Assembly (NCBI RefSeq): GCF_019880405.1
Contig: NZ_CP082269.1
Coordinates: 3,286,001-3,350,000 of the forward strand
Length of the DNA: 64,000 nucleotides
Reading direction: 5' to 3'
DNA from: Enterobacter sp. C2
GTDB taxonomy: Bacteria; Pseudomonadota; Gammaproteobacteria; Enterobacterales; Enterobacteriaceae
Shown: positions 48,846 to 57,328 of the stretch, one piece after another
Position numbering within the stretch: the first letter of the stretch is position 1
Layout of the letters: each line of letters opens with the position of its first letter
Notes under the pieces: model-generated
What the model was told of the DNA's origin: nothing
What the model saw: the letters and a program-made list of their open reading frames with translations, nothing else
Databases searched by the model: none
Program-made: the position numbers and the translations under genes

Positions 48846-49289
48846 TTAGACCGCAGCGGTTAACCAGATGCCGTAGAACATAAGGAAAGCACCGAATGAA
48901 ACTAAACATTTTGCCGCAATCAGTAAACCCGGTCCGAATTTATTCGAGATAGATGATATTTTCTGATAATTTTCAGCGTTGTGCACTTCATGGAATCCCA
49001 AGATCCATGCAAAAATGGTGCAAAGCAGAACAACCGCCAGCTTCAGTCCCCATAAACACAAGAATGAAAGGGAAATGATAGCCGTATAGTGTCTGGCCGC
49101 TGCTATTGAAAATAGTGAGAGCGACAGGGAGAGCCATTTAAATAGATAGCCTATAATAAATACCCCTAAAAGAATCAGCCCGAGCAGTAAAGCCATACGC
49201 ACCCACTCTTTTTTAGAAAAACGATCTTTTCCATTCCAGATTAGGAAGAGCGCCAATCCCAAAAAAACAATAAAAAATAGCCAATTCAT
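48846..49289 (-). CDS. Four-helix membrane protein, candidate immunity protein
   Basis: A 147-residue membrane protein with four hydrophobic segments: MNWLFFIVFLGLALFLIW, MALLLGLILLGVFIIGYLF, a long one over IISLSFLCLWGLKLAVVLLC, and LIAAKCLVSFGAFLMFYGIW. It sits right after the PAAR effector-like gene. Small multi-helix membrane proteins next to PAAR proteins often protect against membrane-acting effectors, so an immunity role is inferred. I do not recognise the family. The gene is AT-richer than the structural type VI genes. Confidence 0.5.
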   Translation of the reverse strand: MNWLFFIVFLGLALFLIWNGKDRFSKKEWVRMALLLGLILLGVFIIGYLFKWLSLSLSLFSIAAARHYTAIISLSFLCLWGLKLAVVLLCTIFAWILGFHEVHNAENYQKISSISNKFGPGLLIAAKCLVSFGAFLMFYGIWLTAAV

Positions 49290-49313
49290 TACTTCATCCC
49301 TCGTTCACACATA

Positions 49314-50369
49314 TTAATCTCCTATAAGGACTGTAACACAGCCGGTCTTGATGACGCCATCTCCGCTATCGGGAGTCGCGCTGGCAGCCTTGTCCTCGTC
49401 ACCGAAAATAAGATCCAGGATAGGTTTAATCGCTATTTTAACGTTGGCGTCGGCTTTGATGCCGAGTATTACGGCAGCTTCCCCAGAAACCTTAACGTTG
49501 ACAGAATAATCCGTTGCATCAACAAATGCGCCCAAACCCGCAGATGCACCGGCGCTGCCTACGCTACCGCCAAGCTTGCCATCAGCAACAATCACGCCAA
49601 AGAGATCGGCCTTTGCCGTACCCTCACCTTTGATCCCAGCAGCCTCGGCACCCAGTTCAACGTTGAACCCGTAGCGCCCTTTGTTCCCTTTGTACATTTC
49701 ACTGACGGCCTTGGCTTCAGCAGTACCTATGATGACGTCTCCGCCAACGCCGCCGTACAGGGTACCCTCCTTACCGAGACCACCTGAGGCCCCGTACTGC
49801 ATGCCCGTGGCTGTCGCGTTGGCATTAAGCGCCGCGTAGTCCTGCCGATCGAGCACCAGACCACCGCTCGCATTAGCAGTAGCGATTTTAGTGCGAATCT
49901 CACCTTTAGCGAGATCCTTGCTTTTCATATTCCCGACGGTAATATCCGCTAGCGCAAAGCCAGCGGAAGCGGTATCGAGCTTGCCCAGCTCCGCTTTATC
50001 CTCAAGGCTGGCATACGCGCCCAGCACGCGAGCATCGTAGTTGTTGCCATGCATCATGCCATCTTCACCGGCCTTTTTTGCCGCTGTTGCCCCCCAGTAC
50101 TGCGGTGCAGCGGGTTTCGGCGCGGCGGGTGCAGGCGAGCCGCCGGTATTACACTTTGTCTGGTCCCCCTGACGGGCCAGCGGCACACCGTTCACCAGAA
50201 CCGTGCTGGATCCACCGACGATCGCGCCGCTGCCGTGGGTTGAACACGATAAGGTGTCGCCCTTACGTGCAGCAGGAAACCCACCGATGATCACATCGGG
50301 GCTTCCGGACTGTATTGGACCGGTATGCGCGCTGGTGTCGATTGTTGCTCTCGCAGCAGGCTGTCCCAT
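49314..50369 (-). CDS. PAAR-tipped type VI protein with glycine/alanine-rich C-terminal domain
   Basis: The N-terminal 80 residues are a PAAR spike domain (SPDVIIGGFPAARKGD, STHGSGAIVGGSSTVLVNG, ARQGDQTKCN) that caps VgrG. After a proline-alanine linker, about 250 residues are rich in Gly and Ala, with repeated GGVGGDVIIGTAEAKAVS-type stretches and a short hydrophobic part, which looks more like a membrane or scaffold effector than an enzyme. The last residues, VIKTGCVTVLIGD, resemble a PAAR repeat again. I begin at the ATG after AAGGA (351 residues) rather than an upstream GTG. It follows vgrG closely, so it is probably delivered with it. Confidence 0.75.
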   Translation of the reverse strand: MGQPAARATIDTSAHTGPIQSGSPDVIIGGFPAARKGDTLSCSTHGSGAIVGGSSTVLVNGVPLARQGDQTKCNTGGSPAPAAPKPAAPQYWGATAAKKAGEDGMMHGNNYDARVLGAYASLEDKAELGKLDTASAGFALADITVGNMKSKDLAKGEIRTKIATANASGGLVLDRQDYAALNANATATGMQYGASGGLGKEGTLYGGVGGDVIIGTAEAKAVSEMYKGNKGRYGFNVELGAEAAGIKGEGTAKADLFGVIVADGKLGGSVGSAGASAGLGAFVDATDYSVNVKVSGEAAVILGIKADANVKIAIKPILDLIFGDEDKAASATPDSGDGVIKTGCVTVLIGD

Positions 50370-50391
50370 AATCACTATCCTTCTGCTGAAA

Positions 50392-52353
50392 TTAGCTGTT
50401 AATTTTAACGACAGCGCCTTTAATATCGGTCAGGTTGGTTCCGCTGATATTAAGCGTATTATTCACTTTCAGCTCGCCATCTTTACCGCCGCCCAGCTTA
50501 GTCATCTCCGTGCCTTTGAAGGAGGCTTCGGTAATACTCTCTGCCTTGAGCGTACCCTCACCAACGATAATTTCGATGGTCGACGGGGTGATAAGAATAT
50601 AGTTATCCTTCACCTTCAGCTTGATAGAGGTATTGGCTTCTAGCAGGGCATTACCGTCTTTATCCATGGTTAACACGGTTTGGTTTTCGCCGACGTTAAT
50701 CTTGTGCTGGCTTCCGGTATTGCTGGTTGAATTTACGCCGACGTTCACTTCGCGGTTGCGCTTAACCTTGACGTGTTCATCCTGGCCGATGGTTTTTGTC
50801 CGATCGACACCGACGCTGTGGGTTTCGCTTTTCTCGATGTCGGTATCCATGTTCCTTTCGGCATGTATCCAAATCTGCTCTGCACCGGCCTTATCTTCAA
50901 AGCGCAGGGCGTTGGCGTTGTCTTTGTGCCCGTCTTTACTCCGGCTGAAAAAGCCCATCTGCGTGGCGGCAGCCGGTAAGGTCCACGGCGGCATGCTGCC
51001 TTCATTGTAGACGCGCCCGGTAATGATCGGCCGATCCGGATCGCCGTTGATAAAGTCGATCACCACCTCATCACCCACGCGCGGGATCTGTACGCTGCCG
51101 TAGCCCTGGCCCGCCCAGGCGCTGGAGACGCGGATCCAGCTGGAGCTGGTGTCATCTCCTTTCGCCAGCCGATCCCAGTGGAACTTCACCTTCACCCGGC
51201 CATATCTGTCGGTCCAGATCGATTCGCCTTCCGGGCCAACCACGCGTGCGGTCTGCGGGCCAAAGGTGCGCGGCCAGGGTGTGGCCTGCGCCGGACGGAA
51301 TACCACCGAGGTCGGGATGACCGAGAAGTCGATGCGGTGAATGGTGAAGCCGTCCGCGCCGCTGGCGTAGCGGTTCTCTTCAAACTGGTAGTGGACCGCC
51401 GTGGTGAGATACTCGCCGTTGTCGCTGAAGAAAGGTGCATTCAGTAGGGCAAACGTATAGCCCGGCGCGATGCCCATCGCCGTCGCGGTGGCATGGATCT
51501 CCTGATGCTCCACCTGCCAGCGCTCCTGGCGGATGCGGGCATAGAACTCCCCGTGGCCGTGCTCGACGAAACGCCCCGGCCAGTCGTAGACGTCAATCCC
51601 GCCCGGCTTCGGCGAGGTCGGGTTCTGCTGGGCCTTGAACAGCCACGCGTTCGGCTTGCGGAAGTCGTAGTCGTCAAGGCTGTAGATGCCTGGCGTCACG
51701 CTGTCGGCCAGCGCCCACTGACCGATGCCCTCTTCATCCGTGCTGCCGCCCGATGGCGTCATGTGGTAGGGGATCGTCTCGTAGCCGCTAAAGGGCTCAT
51801 GCTGGGTCGCGGAGTCGGTTAACACCAGCGTGTGGCGATCCGCTTCGTGTTTGAAGTAGTAAGTGATACCTTCCAGCTCCATCAAGCGGCTGATGAAGTC
51901 GAAGCTGCTCTCCTGATACTGAACGCAGTACTCCCACACCCGGTAGCTTGAGACCAGGCGATCCTCAATATTGACCTGGCACTCGCCGAGCAGGGTTTTG
52001 ACGATCTGCGGCACCGTCTGGCCCTGGAAGATGCGCAGGTTGCGGTCGCGCGTCATTGGCCACAGATCGGGTTCAACGATCAGCTCATATACCGCATAGC
52101 GCGATCCAGACAGCTCTACCGCGCTCACGCCTACCTTGGTGATTTTGCCGTTGATATAACGCGGCGACAGCAGGCTCTGCGTCGGGATGGTGATAGTCAC
52201 CGGCTGGCCCAGCAGCGTGCTGCGGTCAAGGCGGGCATCGGTTCCGAGCAGAGTCAGCGTTAGCGCGAACGTCTCTGAGAGCGCCTCACGGCCAGAGAGT
52301 TTCCAGAAAAGCAGTCCCTCAACGGGAAGCTGGACAGTGATACGGTTAAGCAT
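50392..52353 (-). CDS. vgrG: VgrG (TssI), type VI spike protein
   Basis: VgrG forms the trimeric spike tip of the type VI system. The 653 residues show the gp27/gp5-like layout: an N-terminal platform, the conserved GPEGESIWTDRYGRVKVKFH and SSWIRVSSAWAGQGYGSVQI part, then a beta-helical tail (VGVDRTKTIGQDEHVKVKRN). No enzymatic extension follows, so it is a structural rather than an evolved VgrG, probably carrying the adjacent PAAR and lipase. It is encoded after the immunity-like genes and before the PAAR gene. Confidence 0.95.
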   Translation of the reverse strand: MLNRITVQLPVEGLLFWKLSGREALSETFALTLTLLGTDARLDRSTLLGQPVTITIPTQSLLSPRYINGKITKVGVSAVELSGSRYAVYELIVEPDLWPMTRDRNLRIFQGQTVPQIVKTLLGECQVNIEDRLVSSYRVWEYCVQYQESSFDFISRLMELEGITYYFKHEADRHTLVLTDSATQHEPFSGYETIPYHMTPSGGSTDEEGIGQWALADSVTPGIYSLDDYDFRKPNAWLFKAQQNPTSPKPGGIDVYDWPGRFVEHGHGEFYARIRQERWQVEHQEIHATATAMGIAPGYTFALLNAPFFSDNGEYLTTAVHYQFEENRYASGADGFTIHRIDFSVIPTSVVFRPAQATPWPRTFGPQTARVVGPEGESIWTDRYGRVKVKFHWDRLAKGDDTSSSWIRVSSAWAGQGYGSVQIPRVGDEVVIDFINGDPDRPIITGRVYNEGSMPPWTLPAAATQMGFFSRSKDGHKDNANALRFEDKAGAEQIWIHAERNMDTDIEKSETHSVGVDRTKTIGQDEHVKVKRNREVNVGVNSTSNTGSQHKINVGENQTVLTMDKDGNALLEANTSIKLKVKDNYILITPSTIEIIVGEGTLKAESITEASFKGTEMTKLGGGKDGELKVNNTLNISGTNLTDIKGAVVKINS

Positions 52354-52447
52354 AATCTTTATTCCATACGGTTTATGCGATGCAGATGATGTGATGGTAA
52401 ATTAAAGGTGCTGGCAAGATTAACCTACCCAAATTAGTACCTAAGTT

Positions 52448-52906
52448 TTATTTCGATTCAGATTCGTCACGCTTGATGGGGTATTTTTTAGCCACGTAGA
52501 TGAGCGATCCTATTTTTAGTGCCTCAGACAGGATCAGCAGAGAGATGTTCATCCAGCCTCCTGCAACGCCTAACTTCCCGGCCAGTAAGGGAAAGAGCGC
52601 AACTGAACAGCGAAACGTCAGAAAACGCAGCACTTCCTGAACCAGGGCAAACTTGATAGCAGCCCCGCTTCTCTTGAAGAAAAGCCACGCTGAGATGAAA
52701 AAGGTGAATGGCGTAATGAGATATGCCAGATAAAACAGCCCCGCCAAGGGTCCCGCTGAGGCAAAAAAGAAGATCACCACCGCCATGTTACCGGCCGCTG
52801 ATGCCCACATATTTTCCAGCGACGCGATCGGCCCCATAATGTACCAGGCGATACCGATGACATCCATAACGCCCCAAAAGTAGAAGACCTTATCTCTTGT
52901 GGTCAT
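52448..52906 (-). CDS. Paralogous membrane protein in the effector/immunity block (copy 1)
   Basis: A 152-residue membrane protein with about four hydrophobic segments that begins MTTRDKVFYFWGVMDV and ends YVAKKYPIKRDESESK. The next upstream gene has the same layout, so the two are tandem paralogues. I do not know the family; the position within the lipase/ankyrin and vgrG genes suggests an immunity or accessory role. It is 14 bases from its paralogue. Base composition is more AT-rich than the structural type VI genes. Confidence 0.6.
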   Translation of the reverse strand: MTTRDKVFYFWGVMDVIGIAWYIMGPIASLENMWASAAGNMAVVIFFFASAGPLAGLFYLAYLITPFTFFISAWLFFKRSGAAIKFALVQEVLRFLTFRCSVALFPLLAGKLGVAGGWMNISLLILSEALKIGSLIYVAKKYPIKRDESESK

Positions 52907-52920
52907 AATTTATGTCTCAT

Positions 52921-53421
52921 TTATTCAATGGGGTCAGGCGGCCACTTCTCGTGACGCTCATCCGCGTCACGCTTGACGGGGTATTTTTTTGCCACATACA
53001 TCAATGAGCCTATCTTCAATATCTCAGCTGGAATCATGACCATAATCAGAGATAGTGATAAACCAAGGTAGCCATCAGGCGTATCGACTTTGGCTAATAT
53101 CGATAGAAAAAAGGGTATTGAGCAGCGAACCGTGATAAAGCGAAACACTTCCTGAATCAAAGCAAAACGGATGGCGTGGTCACGTTTTTTAAAGAAAAAC
53201 CAGGCTGAAAAGAAAAGTGACACTGGCGTAAATATAAAAATAAGAACATAAAGCGCCGTCCATACCTTACCCGCTGCGATAAAGTAGATCGCCATAAACA
53301 CACCGCCACCCGCTGAACTGATGAGGTCACCCACAGATGAGAATGGCTTAATGATATAATAATAAATACAAATGACATCCATGATGCCCCAAAAATAGAA
53401 GACTTTTTCTTTTGTGGTCAT
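52921..53421 (-). CDS. Paralogous membrane protein in the effector/immunity block (copy 2)
   Basis: The start MTTKEKVFYFWGIMDV gives 166 residues and lines up with its downstream paralogue; an upstream in-frame start would overlap the small lipoprotein ORF and is rejected. Four hydrophobic segments and the ending YVAKKYPVKRD are shared with copy 1. Copy 2 then adds a tail HEKWPPDPIE that copy 1 lacks. The DNA for KWPP is identical over 14 bases to the end of the ankyrin gene 650 bases away. A duplicated immunity-type gene is the simplest reading. Confidence 0.6.
   Translation of the reverse strand: MTTKEKVFYFWGIMDVICIYYYIIKPFSSVGDLISSAGGGVFMAIYFIAAGKVWTALYVLIFIFTPVSLFFSAWFFFKKRDHAIRFALIQEVFRFITVRCSIPFFLSILAKVDTPDGYLGLSLSLIMVMIPAEILKIGSLMYVAKKYPVKRDADERHEKWPPDPIE
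52935..52948 (+). repeat. 14-base direct repeat, copy A (end of membrane paralogue)
   Basis: CAGGCGGCCACTTC on the plus strand encodes KWPP at the end of the membrane paralogue. It recurs exactly at 53598-53611 at the end of the ankyrin lipoprotein gene. This shared tail joins otherwise unrelated genes and may mark a recombination point. Confidence 0.7.
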
Positions 53422-53455
53422 AATCCGCTTCTCACTTTTTAACAGGGGCTGGTGT

Positions 53456-53527
53456 TCATCGCCACGTGCATCCCTGCACAATGAAAGTCAATGTCAGTGC
53501 GAGGCACACCGATAATAGTGCTTTCAT
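53456..53527 (-). pseudogene. Truncated lipoprotein ORF, possible remnant of an ankyrin-type immunity gene
   Basis: A 23-codon frame encodes a complete lipoprotein signal, MKALLSVCLALTLTFIVQGC, then three residues and a stop. The ribosome site AGGGAG stands 7 bases upstream. It parallels the start MKTIFSFSLALLFTFMIQGC of the ankyrin lipoprotein gene just upstream, so I read it as the surviving 5' end of a duplicated immunity gene whose body has been lost. A tiny functional lipoprotein is a less likely alternative. It was too short for an ORF search with a 60-codon cutoff. Confidence 0.55.
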
Positions 53528-53571
53528 TAACAACTCCCTGTTATATTAATAACTCTGCACCCGTTAAAGAG

Positions 53572-54345
53572 TTAATTAACGGGTTTAGCGGGTGGCGCAG
53601 GCGGCCACTTCCCGCCATGCTGGATCAGCTTCTCTTTTATTTTGATCAACTCTTGATAGTGTTCGTCGCCCTCTTTCGCACCCTTTAAAAGGCGCTGCAG
53701 CTGATTGCCCATCGTCCAGCCGAGATTGCTACGGATTTCAGGATCGGCGCCACGATCCAGCAGTAGCAGGACATGGTCATGCTTGCCATAATCCAGGGCA
53801 TAGATCAGCAGCGTATTTCCCAGCGAATCGGTAACGTTAATATTGGCTCCGCGATCCAGCATCGCTTTCAGCGTCTCGGTATTTTTAGCCTTGATCGTTT
53901 CCATTATGATGGGATCGTGATGCACTTTATCTTTCGCATCAGGCGACAAGCCTCCGTCCAGCAGCGCGTTAATCCAGTCTCCACTATCCCCTTGCAAAAC
54001 AAATTCAGCCGGGCTGCTTCCACCGGCCGGGCGCGGCTGGAGCGGGTCTGCCCCCGCCTTCACCAGGTCGGTGATGATTTCTAACTGGGGTGCTGTTTTT
54101 TTATCGTTTATGGCATTGCTGAGCGCCCAGAACAGCAGCGTCATATCCTGCTGTCCGGGTTTATTGAGATCGGTTTCCGGTGCGAGTTTTTTTACCTCGT
54201 TAACTTCACCTTGCTCAATTGCCTTTGCCAGCTCGAGCTGCTGGCCGCTGAAGTAATCCTGCGGATTCAAATCCATTGTTTGCTTACACCCCTGAATCAT
54301 AAACGTAAAGAGCAACGCGAGGCTGAATGAAAAAATCGTCTTCAC
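53572..54345 (-). CDS. Ankyrin-repeat lipoprotein, candidate Tli immunity protein
   Basis: The 257 residues begin with a lipoprotein signal (lipidated C20 in FMIQGC). After it come ankyrin-like repeats, for example LDRGANINVTDSLGNTLLIY and LDRGADPEIRSNLGW, and a proline-rich end KWPPAPPAKPVN. Ankyrin lipoproteins of this type protect against type VI phospholipase effectors (Tle/Tli pair of Enterobacter cloacae). Its ATG overlaps the lipase stop codon as ATGA, so translation should be coupled. An internal ATG (Met24) after the lipobox could give a cytoplasmic form. Confidence 0.8.
   Translation of the reverse strand: MKTIFSFSLALLFTFMIQGCKQTMDLNPQDYFSGQQLELAKAIEQGEVNEVKKLAPETDLNKPGQQDMTLLFWALSNAINDKKTAPQLEIITDLVKAGADPLQPRPAGGSSPAEFVLQGDSGDWINALLDGGLSPDAKDKVHHDPIIMETIKAKNTETLKAMLDRGANINVTDSLGNTLLIYALDYGKHDHVLLLLDRGADPEIRSNLGWTMGNQLQRLLKGAKEGDEHYQELIKIKEKLIQHGGKWPPAPPAKPVN
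53598..53611 (+). repeat. 14-base direct repeat, copy B (end of ankyrin lipoprotein)
   Basis: Identical to the 14 bases at 52935-52948; here they also encode KWPP. The two copies lie on the same strand and in the same reading register, about 660 bases apart. Confidence 0.7.
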
Positions 54346-55820
54346 ACTCGACTCCCGATAATCGCAATATCTTCATCTTTCTGCTGCTCGATGCAGTGAA
54401 TAGCCTGATCGATACCGTGACGGCTGAGTGCTCCACCCGCTCCGCCAGGCAGATCGTGTGGAATACCGGCCGCGTTTGGGCTCAGAGCGGATATCTCTTC
54501 TTTAAGGAGAAGACCTCCCGGTCCAAAGTCCTTCATGATACCTGCGTCCTCCGACAGGTTGACTTCCTGAAGCTTAGTCAGGAGTTCGCCATTAACGCGG
54601 TAGGCCTGGATATTGTCTGGACTACCCAACAGGCTTCCACCATATCTTTCTACGGTGCCGCTGTTTAGCCCTGCGGCGTTAAACGTCCATCCAGGTTTAC
54701 CGCTGGCAATCGACGTTGCCGATGCCAGGCCACCGCCCAGGGAATGCCCGGCAATATCTACGTTCTGACCTGACTTGGCGATTAAGTTACCTATGCCCAC
54801 CGCTTTTTCATAATATGGCGCACTCATCCCTGCTCCCTGCGACAAATTATTCGACCAGTCAGCACCGTTTTTAATTACTCGACCACCTTCCTCATTGAAG
54901 AACCAGGCTTTCAGCTCTGCTCCCGACGCCAACCCCGGCTCCCGCGATCCCCTGAAAACCACGGTAGGGTTCATATCGCTGCCGAAAACGCTGGGGTCTG
55001 GCTGATAAACACGCGCCAGAAAATCAGGTGCGACCTCTTTGTCATAAAGCATACTGCTCTTAAGGCCCAGCTTACTCAGCACCGCGTCATCATTGCTGAT
55101 ATCCGTCCAGCCCTCTGGCACCCCCGGCGTCGCTTTCAGCGGGTCGACGGTTTTATAGACGTTCTCTGCAAGCTTCGCTTTCTCTACGGCGATATTGTTT
55201 GCTGCCAGCCGCTTGGCAGCAATTTGTGCATCCGGAAAGGGACTGGTACTCCCCTTGCCGATCAGATCTTTTCGTGCCTGCCAGCGCTGGGCCTTGGTCA
55301 TCTCCTGGAGCTGTGCGGCATAGGTCTGATTGTCTTTTCCTGGTGTGGCCTGCTGTCCCACCTGAGGCGCTTTGGATTTCACCACATGCATTGCAGGGAT
55401 CACGGTAGCTGGCGGACGTTCATACGCCCGCACCATGGTTTCGTAGCGGTCGATGACGGTGCTTACCGGATACGACCAGCTCAACCCCTCCTTCCCCGAT
55501 GGGCCGAGCGTAAGCTCGCCCTCACCGTTGATGTAGAACATCTCCGTCGCCGCTGACCAACCGCGAGCGCTATTATCAATCGCCACCAGCCTGCCGATCT
55601 CCAGATCCTGCACAATAAGCTTTCGCGTATTGCGCCCGGACTGGTTCGGGTTGGCTCCGGTAACCCACTGAAGCAGATCGTAGCGCGTAAACAGCGAGCG
55701 TAATGAATTTTCCGGCACCGACATGATCCACTGCCCGGCGACCGAGGGTCGCATAATTCTATCGAACATCGCGGGCGGCACTTTTTCACTAAAAAGATAG
55801 ATAAATTTAATGTTGTACAT
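54342..55820 (-). CDS. Tle-type lipase effector (class 3 lipase)
   Basis: This 492-residue protein has a class 3 lipase domain in its C-terminal half. The nucleophile motif GHSLGGG places the catalytic serine at S360, and the preceding VVFRGSREPG segment is the usual oxyanion region. The first 270 residues are an uncharacterised N-terminal region without a signal peptide, as expected for type VI cargo. AGGAC lies 8 bases before the chosen ATG. It is coupled to the ankyrin lipoprotein by a 4-base overlap, so effector and immunity form a pair. A phospholipase A1-type activity on the target membrane is inferred. Confidence 0.82.
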   Translation of the reverse strand: MYNIKFIYLFSEKVPPAMFDRIMRPSVAGQWIMSVPENSLRSLFTRYDLLQWVTGANPNQSGRNTRKLIVQDLEIGRLVAIDNSARGWSAATEMFYINGEGELTLGPSGKEGLSWSYPVSTVIDRYETMVRAYERPPATVIPAMHVVKSKAPQVGQQATPGKDNQTYAAQLQEMTKAQRWQARKDLIGKGSTSPFPDAQIAAKRLAANNIAVEKAKLAENVYKTVDPLKATPGVPEGWTDISNDDAVLSKLGLKSSMLYDKEVAPDFLARVYQPDPSVFGSDMNPTVVFRGSREPGLASGAELKAWFFNEEGGRVIKNGADWSNNLSQGAGMSAPYYEKAVGIGNLIAKSGQNVDIAGHSLGGGLASATSIASGKPGWTFNAAGLNSGTVERYGGSLLGSPDNIQAYRVNGELLTKLQEVNLSEDAGIMKDFGPGGLLLKEEISALSPNAAGIPHDLPGGAGGALSRHGIDQAIHCIEQQKDEDIAIIGSRV

Positions 55821-55859
55821 AGGCTTTGTCCTGTCACCCCTCCCTGACTTTCGCCGCGT

Positions 55860-57302
55860 TTACGGGTTCACCAGCCACGTGCCGGGCTTAGCAATATTCA
55901 GCGTTTGCGTGCGCGTTTTACCGCTCCCCTGCAGTTCAAAAGTGAACTCCCCTGCCGGGAGGGTAAGAGAGGCGTAGCCGTTGGTCGCCGGGCGTAGTGC
56001 TTTTGACTCGCCGTTAATCTGCAAGGTTTCACCCTCCAGCATGCGAATGTAGACCAGCACAATCGGCTCGGCTTCAACCGCCGCCGGGGGCGCGCTTTCC
56101 ACCGCCGGTGGAGCCTGGGTCTGAACAGCAGCCGGAGCCTCATTCGCCGTGGTGGCCGGTGGTGCCTCGACTGGCGCTGGCGGTGCGGTGACGGCGGTAT
56201 CGACGCTGGCGGTTTCCGGCGTCTCATCGTCGCTGCCACTGAACAGCAGCGCGCCCGCAACGATACCGACGATGATCCCCGCTGCGCCAATCGCTGGAAC
56301 CTTGTAGCGCCGCCAGTCCAGGGCAGACGTCGGCTCCGGCGTCTCCTCTACCGGGACCAGCATGGTGCCCGGCTTTTTGGCGCTCAGCACGTCGTCAATG
56401 CCCGCAACGGGCATGTCGATAAGGACGGCGAATTCGTCAATCGACTGAGGACGATCGTCCATGCGCAGCATCAGCGCGCGATCCACCGCCTGGAGCAGAG
56501 AGAGCGAATAGCCCGCTGGCTGCAGCTCGGCCAACGGTTTGTAGGTGTCCTGAATCGAGCGCACTACGCTCACCGGCGGCGGTGAACCGACGATCAGGGT
56601 ATGGATCACCGCACCCAGGGCGTAGATATCGGTCCATGGCCCCTGCTCGCTCTCGTTGTCATCGGTGTACTGCTCAATTGGCGCAAAGCCCGGGCGCAGC
56701 ATGGTCTCCGTCTCGTCGGAGAGGTTGCCGATGGTGCGACGCGCCGAGCCGAAGTCGAGCAGTACCGGCAGGCCGTTATCCTGGATCTGAATATTATCCA
56801 GGGAGATATCGCGATGCAGGTAGCCTTCATCGTGAATGGTCTTGATGGCACCAAACAGCATCGGCAGCATGCGGCGGATCCACGCCTCGTTGACCATCTC
56901 TGGCTTCTGCTCGCGCAGGCGGGAGAGCGTGGTCCCGCTGTAGAACAGCGTCCCCATGTAGGCAGTATCGTTCTGCACCCAAAAGCGCAGGACGTGCACC
57001 AGGTTAGGATGGTTAAAGCGCGCCAGCAGGCGCGCCTCCTGGATAAAGCTGTTCAGCCCGGCAGAGAAGGCTTTACCGAAGCGCTCGCTGCGCAGTACCA
57101 GCGTCATGTCGTCGCCACGTACGGCTAGCGAGGCGGGCATAAACTCTTTGATGGCGATAGTGCGCTCAAGCTGGTGGTCCCAGGCACGATATACGATGCC
57201 GAATCCACCGCCGCCAATCACCTCTTTTATCTCAAACTCATTGAAACGGTACCCGACCGGCAGCGCGTTTGGGACAGTCCGATTGTTATCATTATCCATC
57301 AT
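55860..57302 (-). CDS. Membrane Ser/Thr protein kinase (PpkA-like) of the type VI cluster
   Basis: The 480 residues carry a full eukaryotic-type kinase domain: the glycine loop IGGGGFG, K52 in AIKEF, catalytic HRDISLDN at 163-170 and DFG at 183. A single membrane helix at about 336-354 (GAAGIIVGIVAGALLF) leads to a long Pro/Ala/Thr-rich periplasmic linker and a C-terminal PEGA-like beta domain. Such kinases regulate type VI assembly through Fha in other bacteria; no Fha or phosphatase gene is seen here. It lies between clpV and the effector genes. Confidence 0.88.
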   Translation of the reverse strand: MMDNDNNRTVPNALPVGYRFNEFEIKEVIGGGGFGIVYRAWDHQLERTIAIKEFMPASLAVRGDDMTLVLRSERFGKAFSAGLNSFIQEARLLARFNHPNLVHVLRFWVQNDTAYMGTLFYSGTTLSRLREQKPEMVNEAWIRRMLPMLFGAIKTIHDEGYLHRDISLDNIQIQDNGLPVLLDFGSARRTIGNLSDETETMLRPGFAPIEQYTDDNESEQGPWTDIYALGAVIHTLIVGSPPPVSVVRSIQDTYKPLAELQPAGYSLSLLQAVDRALMLRMDDRPQSIDEFAVLIDMPVAGIDDVLSAKKPGTMLVPVEETPEPTSALDWRRYKVPAIGAAGIIVGIVAGALLFSGSDDETPETASVDTAVTAPPAPVEAPPATTANEAPAAVQTQAPPAVESAPPAAVEAEPIVLVYIRMLEGETLQINGESKALRPATNGYASLTLPAGEFTFELQGSGKTRTQTLNIAKPGTWLVNP

Positions 57303-57328
57303 GTTTAACAGTTCTCTTGATGATTGCG

